From contig MEPP01000030.1 of the NCBI GenBank assembly GCA_001769855.1, positions 108,530 through 172,529 on the forward strand: a stretch of DNA of 64,000 bases. The letters are read 5' to 3'. Below the pieces are notes generated by a model. The model saw only the letters and a list, made by a program, of their open reading frames with translations, was not told the DNA's origin and ran no database searches. The stretch's first letter is position 1. Each line of letters opens with the position of its first letter. The DNA comes from Bdellovibrionales bacterium GWA2_49_15 (GTDB lineage: Bacteria; Bdellovibrionota; Bacteriovoracia; Bacteriovoracales; Bacteriovoracaceae). Shown here one piece after another: positions 17,905 through 26,688 of this stretch. The translations under genes were made by a program, and so were the position numbers.

Positions 17905-20547
17905 TTACTGAGTGAGAACCTTATCCTGGAAATCTTTGAGCTTTAAAAGGGCCTCAAGGGGAGTAGTTCTGGTCAAATCTATTCGGGTAATCGCAGTTTC
18001 AATCGCCTTCAAATAGTCAGGTATTACGGGCACCGGCGCGGGATCGAGGAAGGAAAGCTGAATCCCGTTGGGTTTAAAGGGCACCTCCTGAGTGGTTTCC
18101 TTTTCCAAATTTTCCAGCAGCTTTTCAGAACGTCGAAGGACTGATGGGGGAATGCCCGCCAGCTTGGCGACGTAGAGTCCGAAACTTTGGGCCGCGCCAC
18201 GCTCGATTAAATGATAGAGGAATTGCACGTGGCCATTTTGAACCAAGATATCGACGGTGAGATTTTTGCCACCGGGAAGCTCCTCCACCACATTAATCAG
18301 CTCGTGATAATGAGTGGCAAAAAGGGTGAAGGCCTTGAGTTCTTTTATAAAATACTCCACCAGGGCCCAGGCGATACTGAGACCATCGTAGGTCGAGGTG
18401 CCGCGTCCGACTTCATCAATGATGATCAAGCTTTTTTGAGTGGCGTGACGGAGGATTTCCGCGGTTTCCGCCATCTCAACCATGAAGGTCGATTGGCCTC
18501 GCTGAATATCATCGCTGGCTCCAAGGCGGCAGAAAAGATGATCCACCAGAGAGAGGGTGGCCTCTTTGGCCGGAACGTAGGAGCCGATCTGGGCCAGAAA
18601 TTGGATGATGGCCACCTCACGCATGACAGTGGTTTTTCCCGCCATGTTCGGCCCGGTGATCAAGGCAAAATATTGGGACTCATCGAGCCTGATATCATGG
18701 GCCACAAATCCGCTTTGCAGCGAGGCCTCGATCAGAGGGTGTCGGCCTTGTTTAATTTGCAGAGTGCGTGGGCCGTTTTTAAATTTCGGGCAGACAAAAT
18801 TCTCCTGTAAGGCCAGCCAGGCCAGGCTTTGCAGAATATCCAGCATGGCCAAACGCTGCGCCAGGATCAGGTAGCCTTGAGCATTGCCTTGCAGACTTTC
18901 TAAAAATTCTTTGAAAATGGCCCGCTCTAATTTTTCCAACTTGCTTTGCGCCGAGGTCACATCTTTTTCAAAGGTCAGTAGCTCAGGCGTGGTGTAGCGT
19001 TCGGCATTGACCAAGGTCTGACGGCGCTCGAAATTTTTTGGCACCTTATGGGTATGGGATTTGGTCACCTCAATAAAAAAACCATTGATGGAATTGGAGC
19101 GGATGCGCAGCTTCGAGATACCGGTCTTGTCCTTGTACTGATCTTCCAGCTTTTGTAGTTCGGCCTCTGAGTTGGTCACCAGTCGCTTTAAGCGGTCGCG
19201 CTCTTTGCTATAACCTTCGCGAATGAGATTGCCTTTTTCGGCCGAAGCTCCCAGCTCATCATTGATGGCCTTGCCGATATCGAGAATCAGTTGGGTCGCG
19301 TCTTTGAGAAGTTTTGCTTCAACTTTTTGCTCAAAGATTCCGTCAAACTGCCCGAACAACTTTTCCAGCTCAAAGTATACCTTGAGAGAGTTGGCAAAGT
19401 TGTGGAGATCGCCCGGGAGCGCCTTGCCGGTAGAGGACTTGGCCAGGATGCGCTCAAGGTCGCGCACCTCTTCCAGTTTTTCGCGGACATTTTTCAGCTC
19501 TTCCGTGTGGCTCATGAAGTGGGTCACGGCCTGTTGTCTTTTTTCGATTTGTCCGAGTTCTTTCAGCGGAGTGAGAAAAAGGTGACGAAGAGTTCGTGCC
19601 CCCATGGCCGTCTTGGTGCGGTCGGCATGGCCCAGAACTGATTCCCGAAATTGTGAGGGGTGCCTGGGAATAATTTCCAAACCCATCAAGGTATTGAGGG
19701 AGACGCGCATCTTACCCTTTGGGGCGAGGAGGCGAAACGGCCATAGGTGAGGCAGCTTTTCCACCTGCTGGGTGCAGGAGATATAATAGGTGAGTACTCC
19801 GACAGCATTTAAAATTTCACTATGCTCTTTGAGCAGGCGGTCATGCTCAAGGCCCGCCGCCAATTTTTTTATAAACGGCCGGGTATTTTTAAGCTCAAAA
19901 TATTCCGGGGCCAGGTGAGTGGTGAGAGGAGCAAGCTGCTCGAGGGCCTGGGCAATTTCCCCACTGGATTCAAACTGTCCCTTGAAGGTGAGAATTTCTT
20001 TAGGGGCGTATTTGTGAAGGAGGTCCTGAAGCTCGGTTTTGTTTTCACACGCCCCGAAAAATTCACCGGTGCCGAAGTCGAGAAAGGCAATACTCCATTT
20101 CTGATCTTTCTCAATCATGGCGGCCAGATAGTTATTTTCCGCGGGAGCTGTCTTGTCCAGATCATAAGGCAGGGAGGGTGTGACGATCTGGGTGACGGCC
20201 CTTTTCACGATGCCAACCGCATCCTTGGGATTTTCTATCTGCTCACAGATGGCGACCTTAAGACCCGCACCGGTTAAGCGATCGATATAGGTGTTGGCGG
20301 CGTGGTGGGGAATTCCCGCCATGGGAATGGGAACCCCGCCAATTTTTCCGCGGTGGGTTTTCGCGATATTGAGGACCTTGGAAATTAAATCAGCGTCCTC
20401 AAAAAAGACCTCATAAAAATCACCCATGCGAAAAAGAAGAAGGGCATCGGGATAATTTTTCTTGATCTGATAATACTGTTCCAACATGGGGGTTAACTTT
20501 ACATTCGCATCAATGATCGACTGCAATGTTGGAGTTTGAGTGGCCAT
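17905..20547 (-). CDS. mutS: DNA mismatch repair protein MutS
   Basis: MutS binds mismatches and starts repair. The N-terminal mismatch-binding motif is FRMGDFYEVFFEDA, with the Phe-x-Glu wedge. The Walker A motif is ITGPNMAGKTT (about 630-640), followed by DEVGRGTSTYDGLSIAWA and FATHYHEL. I place the start at 20547 (880 residues): an AAGGA site lies six bases before this ATG, while the longer frame from 20589 adds 14 residues with no ribosome site. The C-terminal tail carries the short LSFLDP motif region and a helical end. No mutL is seen in the window. Confidence 0.96.
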   Translation of the reverse strand: MATQTPTLQSIIDANVKLTPMLEQYYQIKKNYPDALLLFRMGDFYEVFFEDADLISKVLNIAKTHRGKIGGVPIPMAGIPHHAANTYIDRLTGAGLKVAICEQIENPKDAVGIVKRAVTQIVTPSLPYDLDKTAPAENNYLAAMIEKDQKWSIAFLDFGTGEFFGACENKTELQDLLHKYAPKEILTFKGQFESSGEIAQALEQLAPLTTHLAPEYFELKNTRPFIKKLAAGLEHDRLLKEHSEILNAVGVLTYYISCTQQVEKLPHLWPFRLLAPKGKMRVSLNTLMGLEIIPRHPSQFRESVLGHADRTKTAMGARTLRHLFLTPLKELGQIEKRQQAVTHFMSHTEELKNVREKLEEVRDLERILAKSSTGKALPGDLHNFANSLKVYFELEKLFGQFDGIFEQKVEAKLLKDATQLILDIGKAINDELGASAEKGNLIREGYSKERDRLKRLVTNSEAELQKLEDQYKDKTGISKLRIRSNSINGFFIEVTKSHTHKVPKNFERRQTLVNAERYTTPELLTFEKDVTSAQSKLEKLERAIFKEFLESLQGNAQGYLILAQRLAMLDILQSLAWLALQENFVCPKFKNGPRTLQIKQGRHPLIEASLQSGFVAHDIRLDESQYFALITGPNMAGKTTVMREVAIIQFLAQIGSYVPAKEATLSLVDHLFCRLGASDDIQRGQSTFMVEMAETAEILRHATQKSLIIIDEVGRGTSTYDGLSIAWALVEYFIKELKAFTLFATHYHELINVVEELPGGKNLTVDILVQNGHVQFLYHLIERGAAQSFGLYVAKLAGIPPSVLRRSEKLLENLEKETTQEVPFKPNGIQLSFLDPAPVPVIPDYLKAIETAITRIDLTRTTPLEALLKLKDFQDKVLTQ

Positions 20548-20678
20548 GCCGGTCCTTGTAATTTTGTCGGGAATAGTAGGCCAAAACATAACATGATGCT
20601 TATCGATGTGAAAGAGTCCAATTTTGAGATTTTAACTTTTCAGGCTAACTACTGAAAAAATAGAGGTATGATAAGTGG

Positions 20679-21674
20679 ATGAACGTGCTTAAATTCTATC
20701 TGAATAAACACAGCATTGTGTGCTTCGCATTTCTTACCCTGATGGCCTATGTCGGTTACATGTCTTTAAAGATTCTAAAAATTTCGCCCAAAGGAGCGCT
20801 GACCGAGAGCGGTTTTCTGGAAGCCGTTGATGAGAATTATTTTCAGGGAGTGAATTACTTCAACACAAAACCGGGCGCGACTCGACTCAAGCTCCACGCC
20901 GAAGAAGCCAGCATTTTGGATAAAGGAAATCGTATTGTTTTCTTTTCTCCCAAAGGCCAGGCGGAAACTAAGTCAGGACAAGTCTTTGACTACCAGGCCA
21001 AGAAAGGGCTTTACCTTAAGATGAATGAATATTTAATGCTTGAACAGGAGGTGGATGTCACTTCTGTCAATATGAAGCTCAAGTCCCATATCGCCGAGTA
21101 TTTTGAAGGTAACGAAAAAGTGGTGGCCAAAGGGGAGGTAAAAACCTGGGCCCTGGATGCCCGTACCAAAGACCGCATTCGCATCTTTGGGGATTATATG
21201 GAGTGGTTTGTGCGCCAAGATGCCGGGGAATTTCGCGGGCAGGTGGATGGTACGATAAAGAGACAACGTGCCTTTGAGGAAAGTGTGGATTTTAACTGTG
21301 ATATCCTTAAATATAATTTACTTAAGTCGTGGATCGGTTTGGACGGCCATGTGCGCTTAAAAAAACAAGAGCTTACCGCGACCGCCCTCCACGGTGAGAT
21401 TTTCCTCGAAAACTACAACAAAAAGCTCAAGTATTACACCCTTTTTGACGATGTGAAGGTTACGGAAAAGTTGCTTGTGGGAGGGACCCCCCTTGTTCGC
21501 AGGGCCTTCTCTGAACGTTTAGAGGGTTACATGGCGGAAAACAAAATTATCCTCACTGGATCACCAAAGGTTTTTCAAGAAACTGATACGATAAAAGGCA
21601 ATATTATTGTTTTAAGACCCGATACGGAAGTGGTGGAAGTCGATGATGCCACCACCAACTTTATTTTGAAGTAG
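20679..21674 (+). CDS. LptC-LptA-type fusion for lipopolysaccharide export
   Basis: A 331-residue protein with an N-terminal membrane anchor (about 14-32) followed by repeated beta strands typical of the OstA/Lpt jellyroll. An LptC-like part comes first (YFNTKPGATRLKLHAEEASI, then FFSPKGQAETKSGQVF). The C-terminal third reads as an LptA/OstA unit (RLEGYMAENKIILTGSPKVF, then DTIKGNIIVLRPD). Usual LptC is about 190 and LptA about 180 residues, so one gene seems to cover both. lptB follows after three bases. It would carry LPS from the inner membrane transporter towards the outer membrane. A missing lptF/lptG/lptD set must lie elsewhere. Confidence 0.8.
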   Translation: MNVLKFYLNKHSIVCFAFLTLMAYVGYMSLKILKISPKGALTESGFLEAVDENYFQGVNYFNTKPGATRLKLHAEEASILDKGNRIVFFSPKGQAETKSGQVFDYQAKKGLYLKMNEYLMLEQEVDVTSVNMKLKSHIAEYFEGNEKVVAKGEVKTWALDARTKDRIRIFGDYMEWFVRQDAGEFRGQVDGTIKRQRAFEESVDFNCDILKYNLLKSWIGLDGHVRLKKQELTATALHGEIFLENYNKKLKYYTLFDDVKVTEKLLVGGTPLVRRAFSERLEGYMAENKIILTGSPKVFQETDTIKGNIIVLRPDTEVVEVDDATTNFILK

Positions 21675-21677
21675 GCG

Positions 21678-22406
21678 ATGATGGAAAATGTTTTGGTTGC
21701 GACAGGTTTGAAAAAACGTTATGGCGGCCGCCAGGTCGTGCAGGATGTTTCGGTTCAAGTTACACAGGGTGAAATTGTGGGACTCTTAGGCCCCAATGGT
21801 GCCGGGAAAACCACCTGCTTTTATATGATCGTCGGTCTGGTGAAGGCCGAGGGCGGGAAAATTACCCTCTCTGGCGAGGACGTCACCTCGCACCCCATTC
21901 ATAAGCGGGCCCTCAATGGATTGGGTTACCTGCCTCAAGAGGCTTCAATTTTTCGCGATCTGAGCGTGGAGGCAAATATTTATTCCGTGCTGGAAAATCG
22001 CCCTCTGCCGCGGGTTAAAAAACGGACCCTGCTGGAGTCTCTTCTTAATGATTTCGGCCTGGGACATATCCGTTCCTCACGCGGCTCGGCCCTCTCCGGT
22101 GGTGAGAGACGACGAGTGGAAATAGCTCGTGCTTTGGCCCTGGAGCCAAAATTTATTTTACTTGATGAGCCGTTTGCGGGAGTCGACCCGCTGGCGGTGA
22201 GTGATATTCAAAATATTATCCGCGCTCTTAAGGCGCGCAATATTGGTGTGCTCATTACCGATCACAATGTGCGAGAGACCCTAGGCATCGTGGATAGGGC
22301 CTATATTATGAATAGTGGAGAGTTGTTAGTGAGCGGGACTCCTGATGACATTATCCACGACGAGAGAGCACGGAAGTTCTATCTCGGCGAAGAATTCAGG
22401 ATGTAG
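21678..22406 (+). CDS. lptB: LPS export ABC transporter ATPase LptB
   Basis: LptB is the cytoplasmic ATPase of the LptB2FG transporter. The 242-residue protein has Walker [15 protein letters not shown], the Q-loop in [12 protein letters not shown], the signature [16 protein letters not shown], Walker [14 protein letters not shown] and the switch His in [11 protein letters not shown]. The LptB-type FAGVDP and DHNVRETL matches separate it from general ABC proteins. Two ATG codons occur in a row at the start. It lies between the LptC-LptA fusion and rpoN, the standard order in proteobacteria. Confidence 0.96.
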   Translation: MMENVLVATGLKKRYGGRQVVQDVSVQVTQGEIVGLLGPNGAGKTTCFYMIVGLVKAEGGKITLSGEDVTSHPIHKRALNGLGYLPQEASIFRDLSVEANIYSVLENRPLPRVKKRTLLESLLNDFGLGHIRSSRGSALSGGERRRVEIARALALEPKFILLDEPFAGVDPLAVSDIQNIIRALKARNIGVLITDHNVRETLGIVDRAYIMNSGELLVSGTPDDIIHDERARKFYLGEEFRM

Positions 22407-22417
22407 GGAGCTAATGT

Positions 22418-23902
22418 ATGGCAATGAAACTTACTCAAGGCCTGCGACAGATGCAGAACTTGATGATGACACCTCAGCTTCAGCAGGCAATCAAGCTCCT
22501 GACCCTGACTCATCTGGAGATGACCAATGTTATCGCCCAGGAGATGGTGGAAAATCCGGTGCTGGAAGAAATTTCCGAAGGGGATGAGCAGAACGAGGAA
22601 ACCACCGCCGAACATCTTGAGGAAGATAAACTCACGATAGAGACGGCAGAGGCCAAAACTCAGGATTTTGAATCACCGACCGTCTTCGAGAAAGATGATT
22701 TTGACTGGAACTCCTACATCGAAAATTATAACTCCACCAGCAGCTCCGGGCCGACGCCGCAAGATATGGCTTCGCCTGACCCTGATGAGACGCCGAGTTA
22801 TGAAAATATGATGTCGAAGAGCATCTCACTACCGGAACATTTGGAATGGCAGCTCCGCATGGAAGATCCCAGCGAGCAGGAGTGGAACGTCGCTCAGAGA
22901 ATTATTCATAACCTGGATAACTGCGGCTATCTCCAAACCACCATGGATGAGATCATCGCCGAGGTGGGAGTTGAGCGCGAGATGGCCTTGGAAGTTCTCA
23001 AAACCATCAAACGACTTGATCCCGTGGGCTGTGGTTCCACCACGCTCGAAGAGTGCCTAATCGCCCAGGCGGAACTGTTGGAACAGCGCTCGCCTCTGGT
23101 GGAGAAAATTATCCGTGAATTTCTACCGCTCCTTCAGAAAAAAGATTATGAAAAGATGTCGAAAGAGATTGGAGTGTCGAAGGAAAAGTTAAAAGAGGCC
23201 GAGCTTATCATTCAGACCTTCAACCCCAAACCGGGTCTTCTGGTGAGCGAGGAGGAGACCCAGTACGTGACTCCCGACATCTATGTGCAGGAGATGGGGG
23301 GCGAGTTTGTCGTCCAGGTCAATGATGATGGGGTGCCTCGCTTGCGCATCTCCAACCTCTACCAGTCCCTCATGAAAAAGGGTTCGGAGCAGACCGACGA
23401 GAAGGCCAAAGAATATGTTAAGGACAAGGTCCGTTCTGCCTTGTGGCTGATAAAATCCATTCAGAATCGCCAGCGAACAATTATTAAGGTGGCCAAGGCC
23501 ATCGTGCGGCAGCAGCGTGATTTTTTCAAAAAGGGTCCGGCCTTTTTGCGACCCATGGTTCTTAAGGATGTGGCGGAAGAAATTGGAATGCACGAAAGTA
23601 CCGTTTCGCGTGTCACGACCAATAAGTATATGCATACCCCCATTGGAACTTTTGAGCTCAAGTACTTTTTCAGCTCCGGTATCGGAAAAGAGGGAGGCAC
23701 GGAAATTTCCAGTGAGGCGCTTAAGTTGCGGATTAAAAAGATGATTGAGGGCGAGAATCCCAAACGACCGCTTAGCGATCAGAAAATTGCCGAGGTTTTG
23801 AGTCGTGAAGATTTGCAGGTGGCGCGTCGAACAGTTGCGAAGTATCGGGAGCTACTGCGAATCCCGTCATCTGCCGATAGGAAAGCAAAAGGTGAAGCAT
23901 AA
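22418..23902 (+). CDS. rpoN: RNA polymerase sigma-54 factor RpoN
   Basis: Sigma-54 directs RNA polymerase to -24/-12 promoters under enhancer-binding activators. The 494-residue protein has the glutamine-rich activator-contact region at the start (LRQMQNLMMTPQLQQAIKLL). An acidic linker follows (about 45-110), then the core-binding domain (WNVAQRIIHNLDNCGYL) and the helix-turn-helix (ESTVSRVTTNKYMHTPIGTF). The RpoN box is ARRTVAKYRE (about 467-476). It is 11 bases after lptB and 37 bases before hpf. Confidence 0.97.
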   Translation: MAMKLTQGLRQMQNLMMTPQLQQAIKLLTLTHLEMTNVIAQEMVENPVLEEISEGDEQNEETTAEHLEEDKLTIETAEAKTQDFESPTVFEKDDFDWNSYIENYNSTSSSGPTPQDMASPDPDETPSYENMMSKSISLPEHLEWQLRMEDPSEQEWNVAQRIIHNLDNCGYLQTTMDEIIAEVGVEREMALEVLKTIKRLDPVGCGSTTLEECLIAQAELLEQRSPLVEKIIREFLPLLQKKDYEKMSKEIGVSKEKLKEAELIIQTFNPKPGLLVSEEETQYVTPDIYVQEMGGEFVVQVNDDGVPRLRISNLYQSLMKKGSEQTDEKAKEYVKDKVRSALWLIKSIQNRQRTIIKVAKAIVRQQRDFFKKGPAFLRPMVLKDVAEEIGMHESTVSRVTTNKYMHTPIGTFELKYFFSSGIGKEGGTEISSEALKLRIKKMIEGENPKRPLSDQKIAEVLSREDLQVARRTVAKYRELLRIPSSADRKAKGEA

Positions 23903-23939
23903 GATTGGCCAGAGAATGGCCATTTAAAAGAGGGCAAAT

Positions 23940-24335
23940 ATGAAGGTGACAATCAGCTTTAAGCATTTGGAACACACCCCCGCCATCGACGAGAAAATTC
24001 GGGAAAAGAGCGCGCATCTGGAGAAGTATCTGGAGGGAGATGTGCAGGTGAAGTGGACCTGTAGCGTCGAAGAGACCGGCCATCCGGGTAATCATGTGGC
24101 GGAAATTCAAATTCACGGTCCCAAATGCAATTTCCACTCCACGGCCCATGCGGAGAACTTATATAAGTGCCTTGACCTGGCGGTGGAAAAAATGGAAAAG
24201 CAGCTCTCCAAGCATAAAGAAAAATGGAAAAATCGTCTGCATGAGACCAAGCATGAGATGATTATTCATGATCCCGAAGAGGCCTGGAACTCACGTCCCG
24301 ATGCCGCCTGGGGGGATTTCAAAAAAGTCATTTAA
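23940..24335 (+). CDS. hpf: Ribosome hibernation promoting factor (HPF/RaiA family)
   Basis: A 131-residue protein of the sigma-54 modulation/S30Ae family that binds the 30S subunit and stalls ribosomes in resting cells. It opens with KVTISFKHLEHTPAIDEKIREK and has the expected FHSTAHAENLYKCLDLAVEKMEKQL helix. It lacks the long C-terminal dimerisation domain, so it is a short-type HPF with a brief extra tail (DPEEAWNSRPDAAWG). It is the last gene of the lpt-rpoN cluster; a strong terminator follows 25 bases later. Confidence 0.93.
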   Translation: MKVTISFKHLEHTPAIDEKIREKSAHLEKYLEGDVQVKWTCSVEETGHPGNHVAEIQIHGPKCNFHSTAHAENLYKCLDLAVEKMEKQLSKHKEKWKNRLHETKHEMIIHDPEEAWNSRPDAAWGDFKKVI

Positions 24336-24360
24336 GGTTCAATTGATTAATCAGAAATGC

Positions 24361-24393
24361 AAAAACCTTGATCTCCAGCAGGTCAAGGTTTTT
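24361..24393. terminator. Bidirectional terminator after hpf
   Basis: Arms 24361-24371 and 24383-24393 are perfect 11-bp inverted repeats with an 11-base loop. The stem begins with five A and ends with five T, so it can end transcription in either direction. It closes the lptCA-lptB-rpoN-hpf transcript. Confidence 0.88.
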
Positions 24394-24438
24394 GTATTTG
24401 CGCCATCGGAGATTACTGCTAAACTGATCGCGCATCCG

Positions 24439-25764
24439 ATGAAGACAAAATATCTAATCCTATCCTTACTGCCTTTTTTACTCTGTGCTTTTTTTAGCGA
24501 TGGTTTTGTTCATCCTGATGAGCATTATCAAATTCTGGAACTGCTCAATCTCAAGATCTCCGCCTTCCATAAGACCGAAATTTTCAACTGGGATTTTCAC
24601 CTCAAGATGCGGTCTTGGTTTCAGGTCTTCATTTACTTTCTGATTGCCAAAATTTCTTTTGTTAGCAATCCCTTCACCCTGGCCTTTTTGTTTCGACTGC
24701 TCAACGCTCTCCTGGCGTGGCTGGGGCTTTACCTTCTGGTAGATGTGAAGCGCCTTGCCTTCATCTCCTGGGTTTGGTTCGTCCCATTTTTACTGGTCCG
24801 AACCAGCTCGGAGGCCCTCTCCACCAGCTTATTTTTACTCGGAGCTTTTTTTTTCCAAAAGGATGGGAAGAAAAATTCAATTTTTTCCGGGCTGTTGTGG
24901 GGCATGAGCTTTCTCATGCGATTTCAAATGGGCATTCCTATCTTGGCGGTCAATATTTGGAAATTTGTCAGGGATCGAAAGTGGAAAGAGGGTCTGCTCC
25001 ATTCCCTGGCCATCGTTTTGCTTGTCCTGGTAGGGGTGGTCATCGACCGATGGGGGTATGGGGAATGGACCTTTACGCCTTTTTCTTATCTTAAATACAA
25101 TATTTTTGAATCCCGGGCCTCTGAGTTTGGCACCAGTCCCTTTTGGTATTATCTTACCGCTCCGATCGTCAAAGGAGGGCCTCCCCTGGCCTTATTATTG
25201 GTCGTTGGATCTTTGCTGTACTGGAAGCAGAATCTTAGAGGATTCTGGTCGATCGCCTCGCTTTCATTTTTGCTGATTCATATGTTAATCCCCCATAAAG
25301 AATTGCGCTTTTTGACTTTCGTTTATATTTTGGCCCCTTATTTTCTTTCTCAGGTGGTCCTCGGGACCGGTCGACCATGGAAGGCCTTGTGGGGGTTGGC
25401 CATTCTCACCAATGTTCTTATCTCCTGCAAAACTTTGTTGACCCCGGCCCATTCCACCACCAATCTTTATCGTTATGTTTATGGCGACAGCATTCCCGTT
25501 TATCTGACGCCCCCACAGGAAGATGGCTCATATTTCAAATTAACCATGCCGTTTTATGAGGGTCGCAGCGTCGTTACCAGGCCCAGCAGTTCGATCGGTC
25601 CCGGAAGTTATATCACCACGACCTATAAGGAATATCTGTTGTTTTCAAAATCCAATTCTTGTCGTAATACCTTTAGCAATTATCCGGAATGGGTCCTGGA
25701 CCAGAATTTTTTTCGCTGGCGTGAGCACTCCGCCATTCTCAATGTTTGGAACTGTGAGGGTTAA
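24439..25764 (+). CDS. GT22-type (ALG9/PIG-B-like) membrane mannosyltransferase
   Basis: A 441-residue polytopic membrane protein with about nine hydrophobic segments. Two marks of glycosyltransferase family 22 are visible: FVHPDEHYQ just after the first membrane helix (HPDE at 25-28, the luminal catalytic acid loop) and PHKELRFL near residue 270 (HKEERF in eukaryotic ALG and PIG proteins). Family 22 enzymes take mannose from a lipid-phosphate donor. In bacteria they are uncommon; the acceptor here is unknown. I place the start at ATG 24439 because the frame upstream overlaps hpf and the terminator. The methyltransferase gene overlaps its stop by one base. Confidence 0.72.
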   Translation: MKTKYLILSLLPFLLCAFFSDGFVHPDEHYQILELLNLKISAFHKTEIFNWDFHLKMRSWFQVFIYFLIAKISFVSNPFTLAFLFRLLNALLAWLGLYLLVDVKRLAFISWVWFVPFLLVRTSSEALSTSLFLLGAFFFQKDGKKNSIFSGLLWGMSFLMRFQMGIPILAVNIWKFVRDRKWKEGLLHSLAIVLLVLVGVVIDRWGYGEWTFTPFSYLKYNIFESRASEFGTSPFWYYLTAPIVKGGPPLALLLVVGSLLYWKQNLRGFWSIASLSFLLIHMLIPHKELRFLTFVYILAPYFLSQVVLGTGRPWKALWGLAILTNVLISCKTLLTPAHSTTNLYRYVYGDSIPVYLTPPQEDGSYFKLTMPFYEGRSVVTRPSSSIGPGSYITTTYKEYLLFSKSNSCRNTFSNYPEWVLDQNFFRWREHSAILNVWNCEG

Positions 25765-26513
25765 TGAGATACAAAATAGAAGATTACCCTTTTGAAAAAA
25801 GTGATTTTTTGCATTATCTCAAAATCCTCTACAAAGATCGCGGATTGAAGGCCTGCTACCAGTTTTTAAATCGTGCCCATCGACGTTCCTTCTCCCGCGG
25901 GCTGATCAGCACCTATGCGCCACGAGGAATCGGATTAGAGGTAGGGGTAGGAGCGCGTACCATTTGTCCCACTCATAGAACCGTTCTCAGCGATGCCTTT
26001 TCGGCCCACGGGGTGCATGATTCCATCGCCAAGGTTTTTTTTCACGGGGACGAGATACCCTACGAGGACAATAGCTTTAGCTTCATTGTCAGCGAGCATG
26101 TGCTGGAGCATATTGCCAATCCTCTCAAGGTATTGAAAGAGTGCATTCGCGTGCTCAGTCCCGGAGGAAAGTTATTTCTTTTTTTACCTCATATGGAGCG
26201 GACCAATGATAGTCATCGAAAGGTGACAACCCTGGAACATGTGATCGCCGATTATGAGAAGGATATTCCCTTTGACGATGCCACCCATGTGGATGATTGG
26301 TTTAAGAATGTGGTGAAGAAAGGACTTATGCCGATTCATTACTCGCATCTAACCAAGAAAGATCTACTTAAAACCGGCAGTATTCATCATCATGTTTGGA
26401 CCGAAAAACAGCTCCTGGAAATCATGCAATACCTTGGCTTGAAAGTTTGCTATGTGAATGCCAAGGTGCCCGATCGGCGAGATAGCTTTGTGGTTGTGGC
26501 CGAAAAAAGTTAG
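25764..26513 (+). CDS. SAM-dependent methyltransferase (class I)
   Basis: A 249-residue protein with the SAM-binding motif GLEVGVGARTICP (about 53-65), a post-I acidic region and the Methyltransf_11-like block SEHVLEHIANPLKVLKECI followed by RVLSPGGKLFLFLPH. Its ATG overlaps the stop of the GT22-type gene (TAATG), so the two are translationally coupled. It may modify the same glycan or lipid product. The target is not known. Confidence 0.78.
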   Translation: MRYKIEDYPFEKSDFLHYLKILYKDRGLKACYQFLNRAHRRSFSRGLISTYAPRGIGLEVGVGARTICPTHRTVLSDAFSAHGVHDSIAKVFFHGDEIPYEDNSFSFIVSEHVLEHIANPLKVLKECIRVLSPGGKLFLFLPHMERTNDSHRKVTTLEHVIADYEKDIPFDDATHVDDWFKNVVKKGLMPIHYSHLTKKDLLKTGSIHHHVWTEKQLLEIMQYLGLKVCYVNAKVPDRRDSFVVVAEKS

Positions 26514-26688
26514 GCCATCCCCTCAATTTGCCTAACGTGCTGTTTTCACATTGTCCTTCAGCGAAAAATTGTTCAAAAACTAAAAAAAATGGTAGCCCAC
26601 TGCATCTTTTATGACTATAAGGGCCCACACTTAATTGTTCGCGTTATCGGACCTGTTTTGCGGAGGCAATATTTTAAACCACTGGTCG

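Noticed and set aside
20548..20589. Longer MutS start adding 14 residues
   Set aside because: No ribosome site there; ATG 20547 has AAGGA at the right distance and gives the usual N-terminus.
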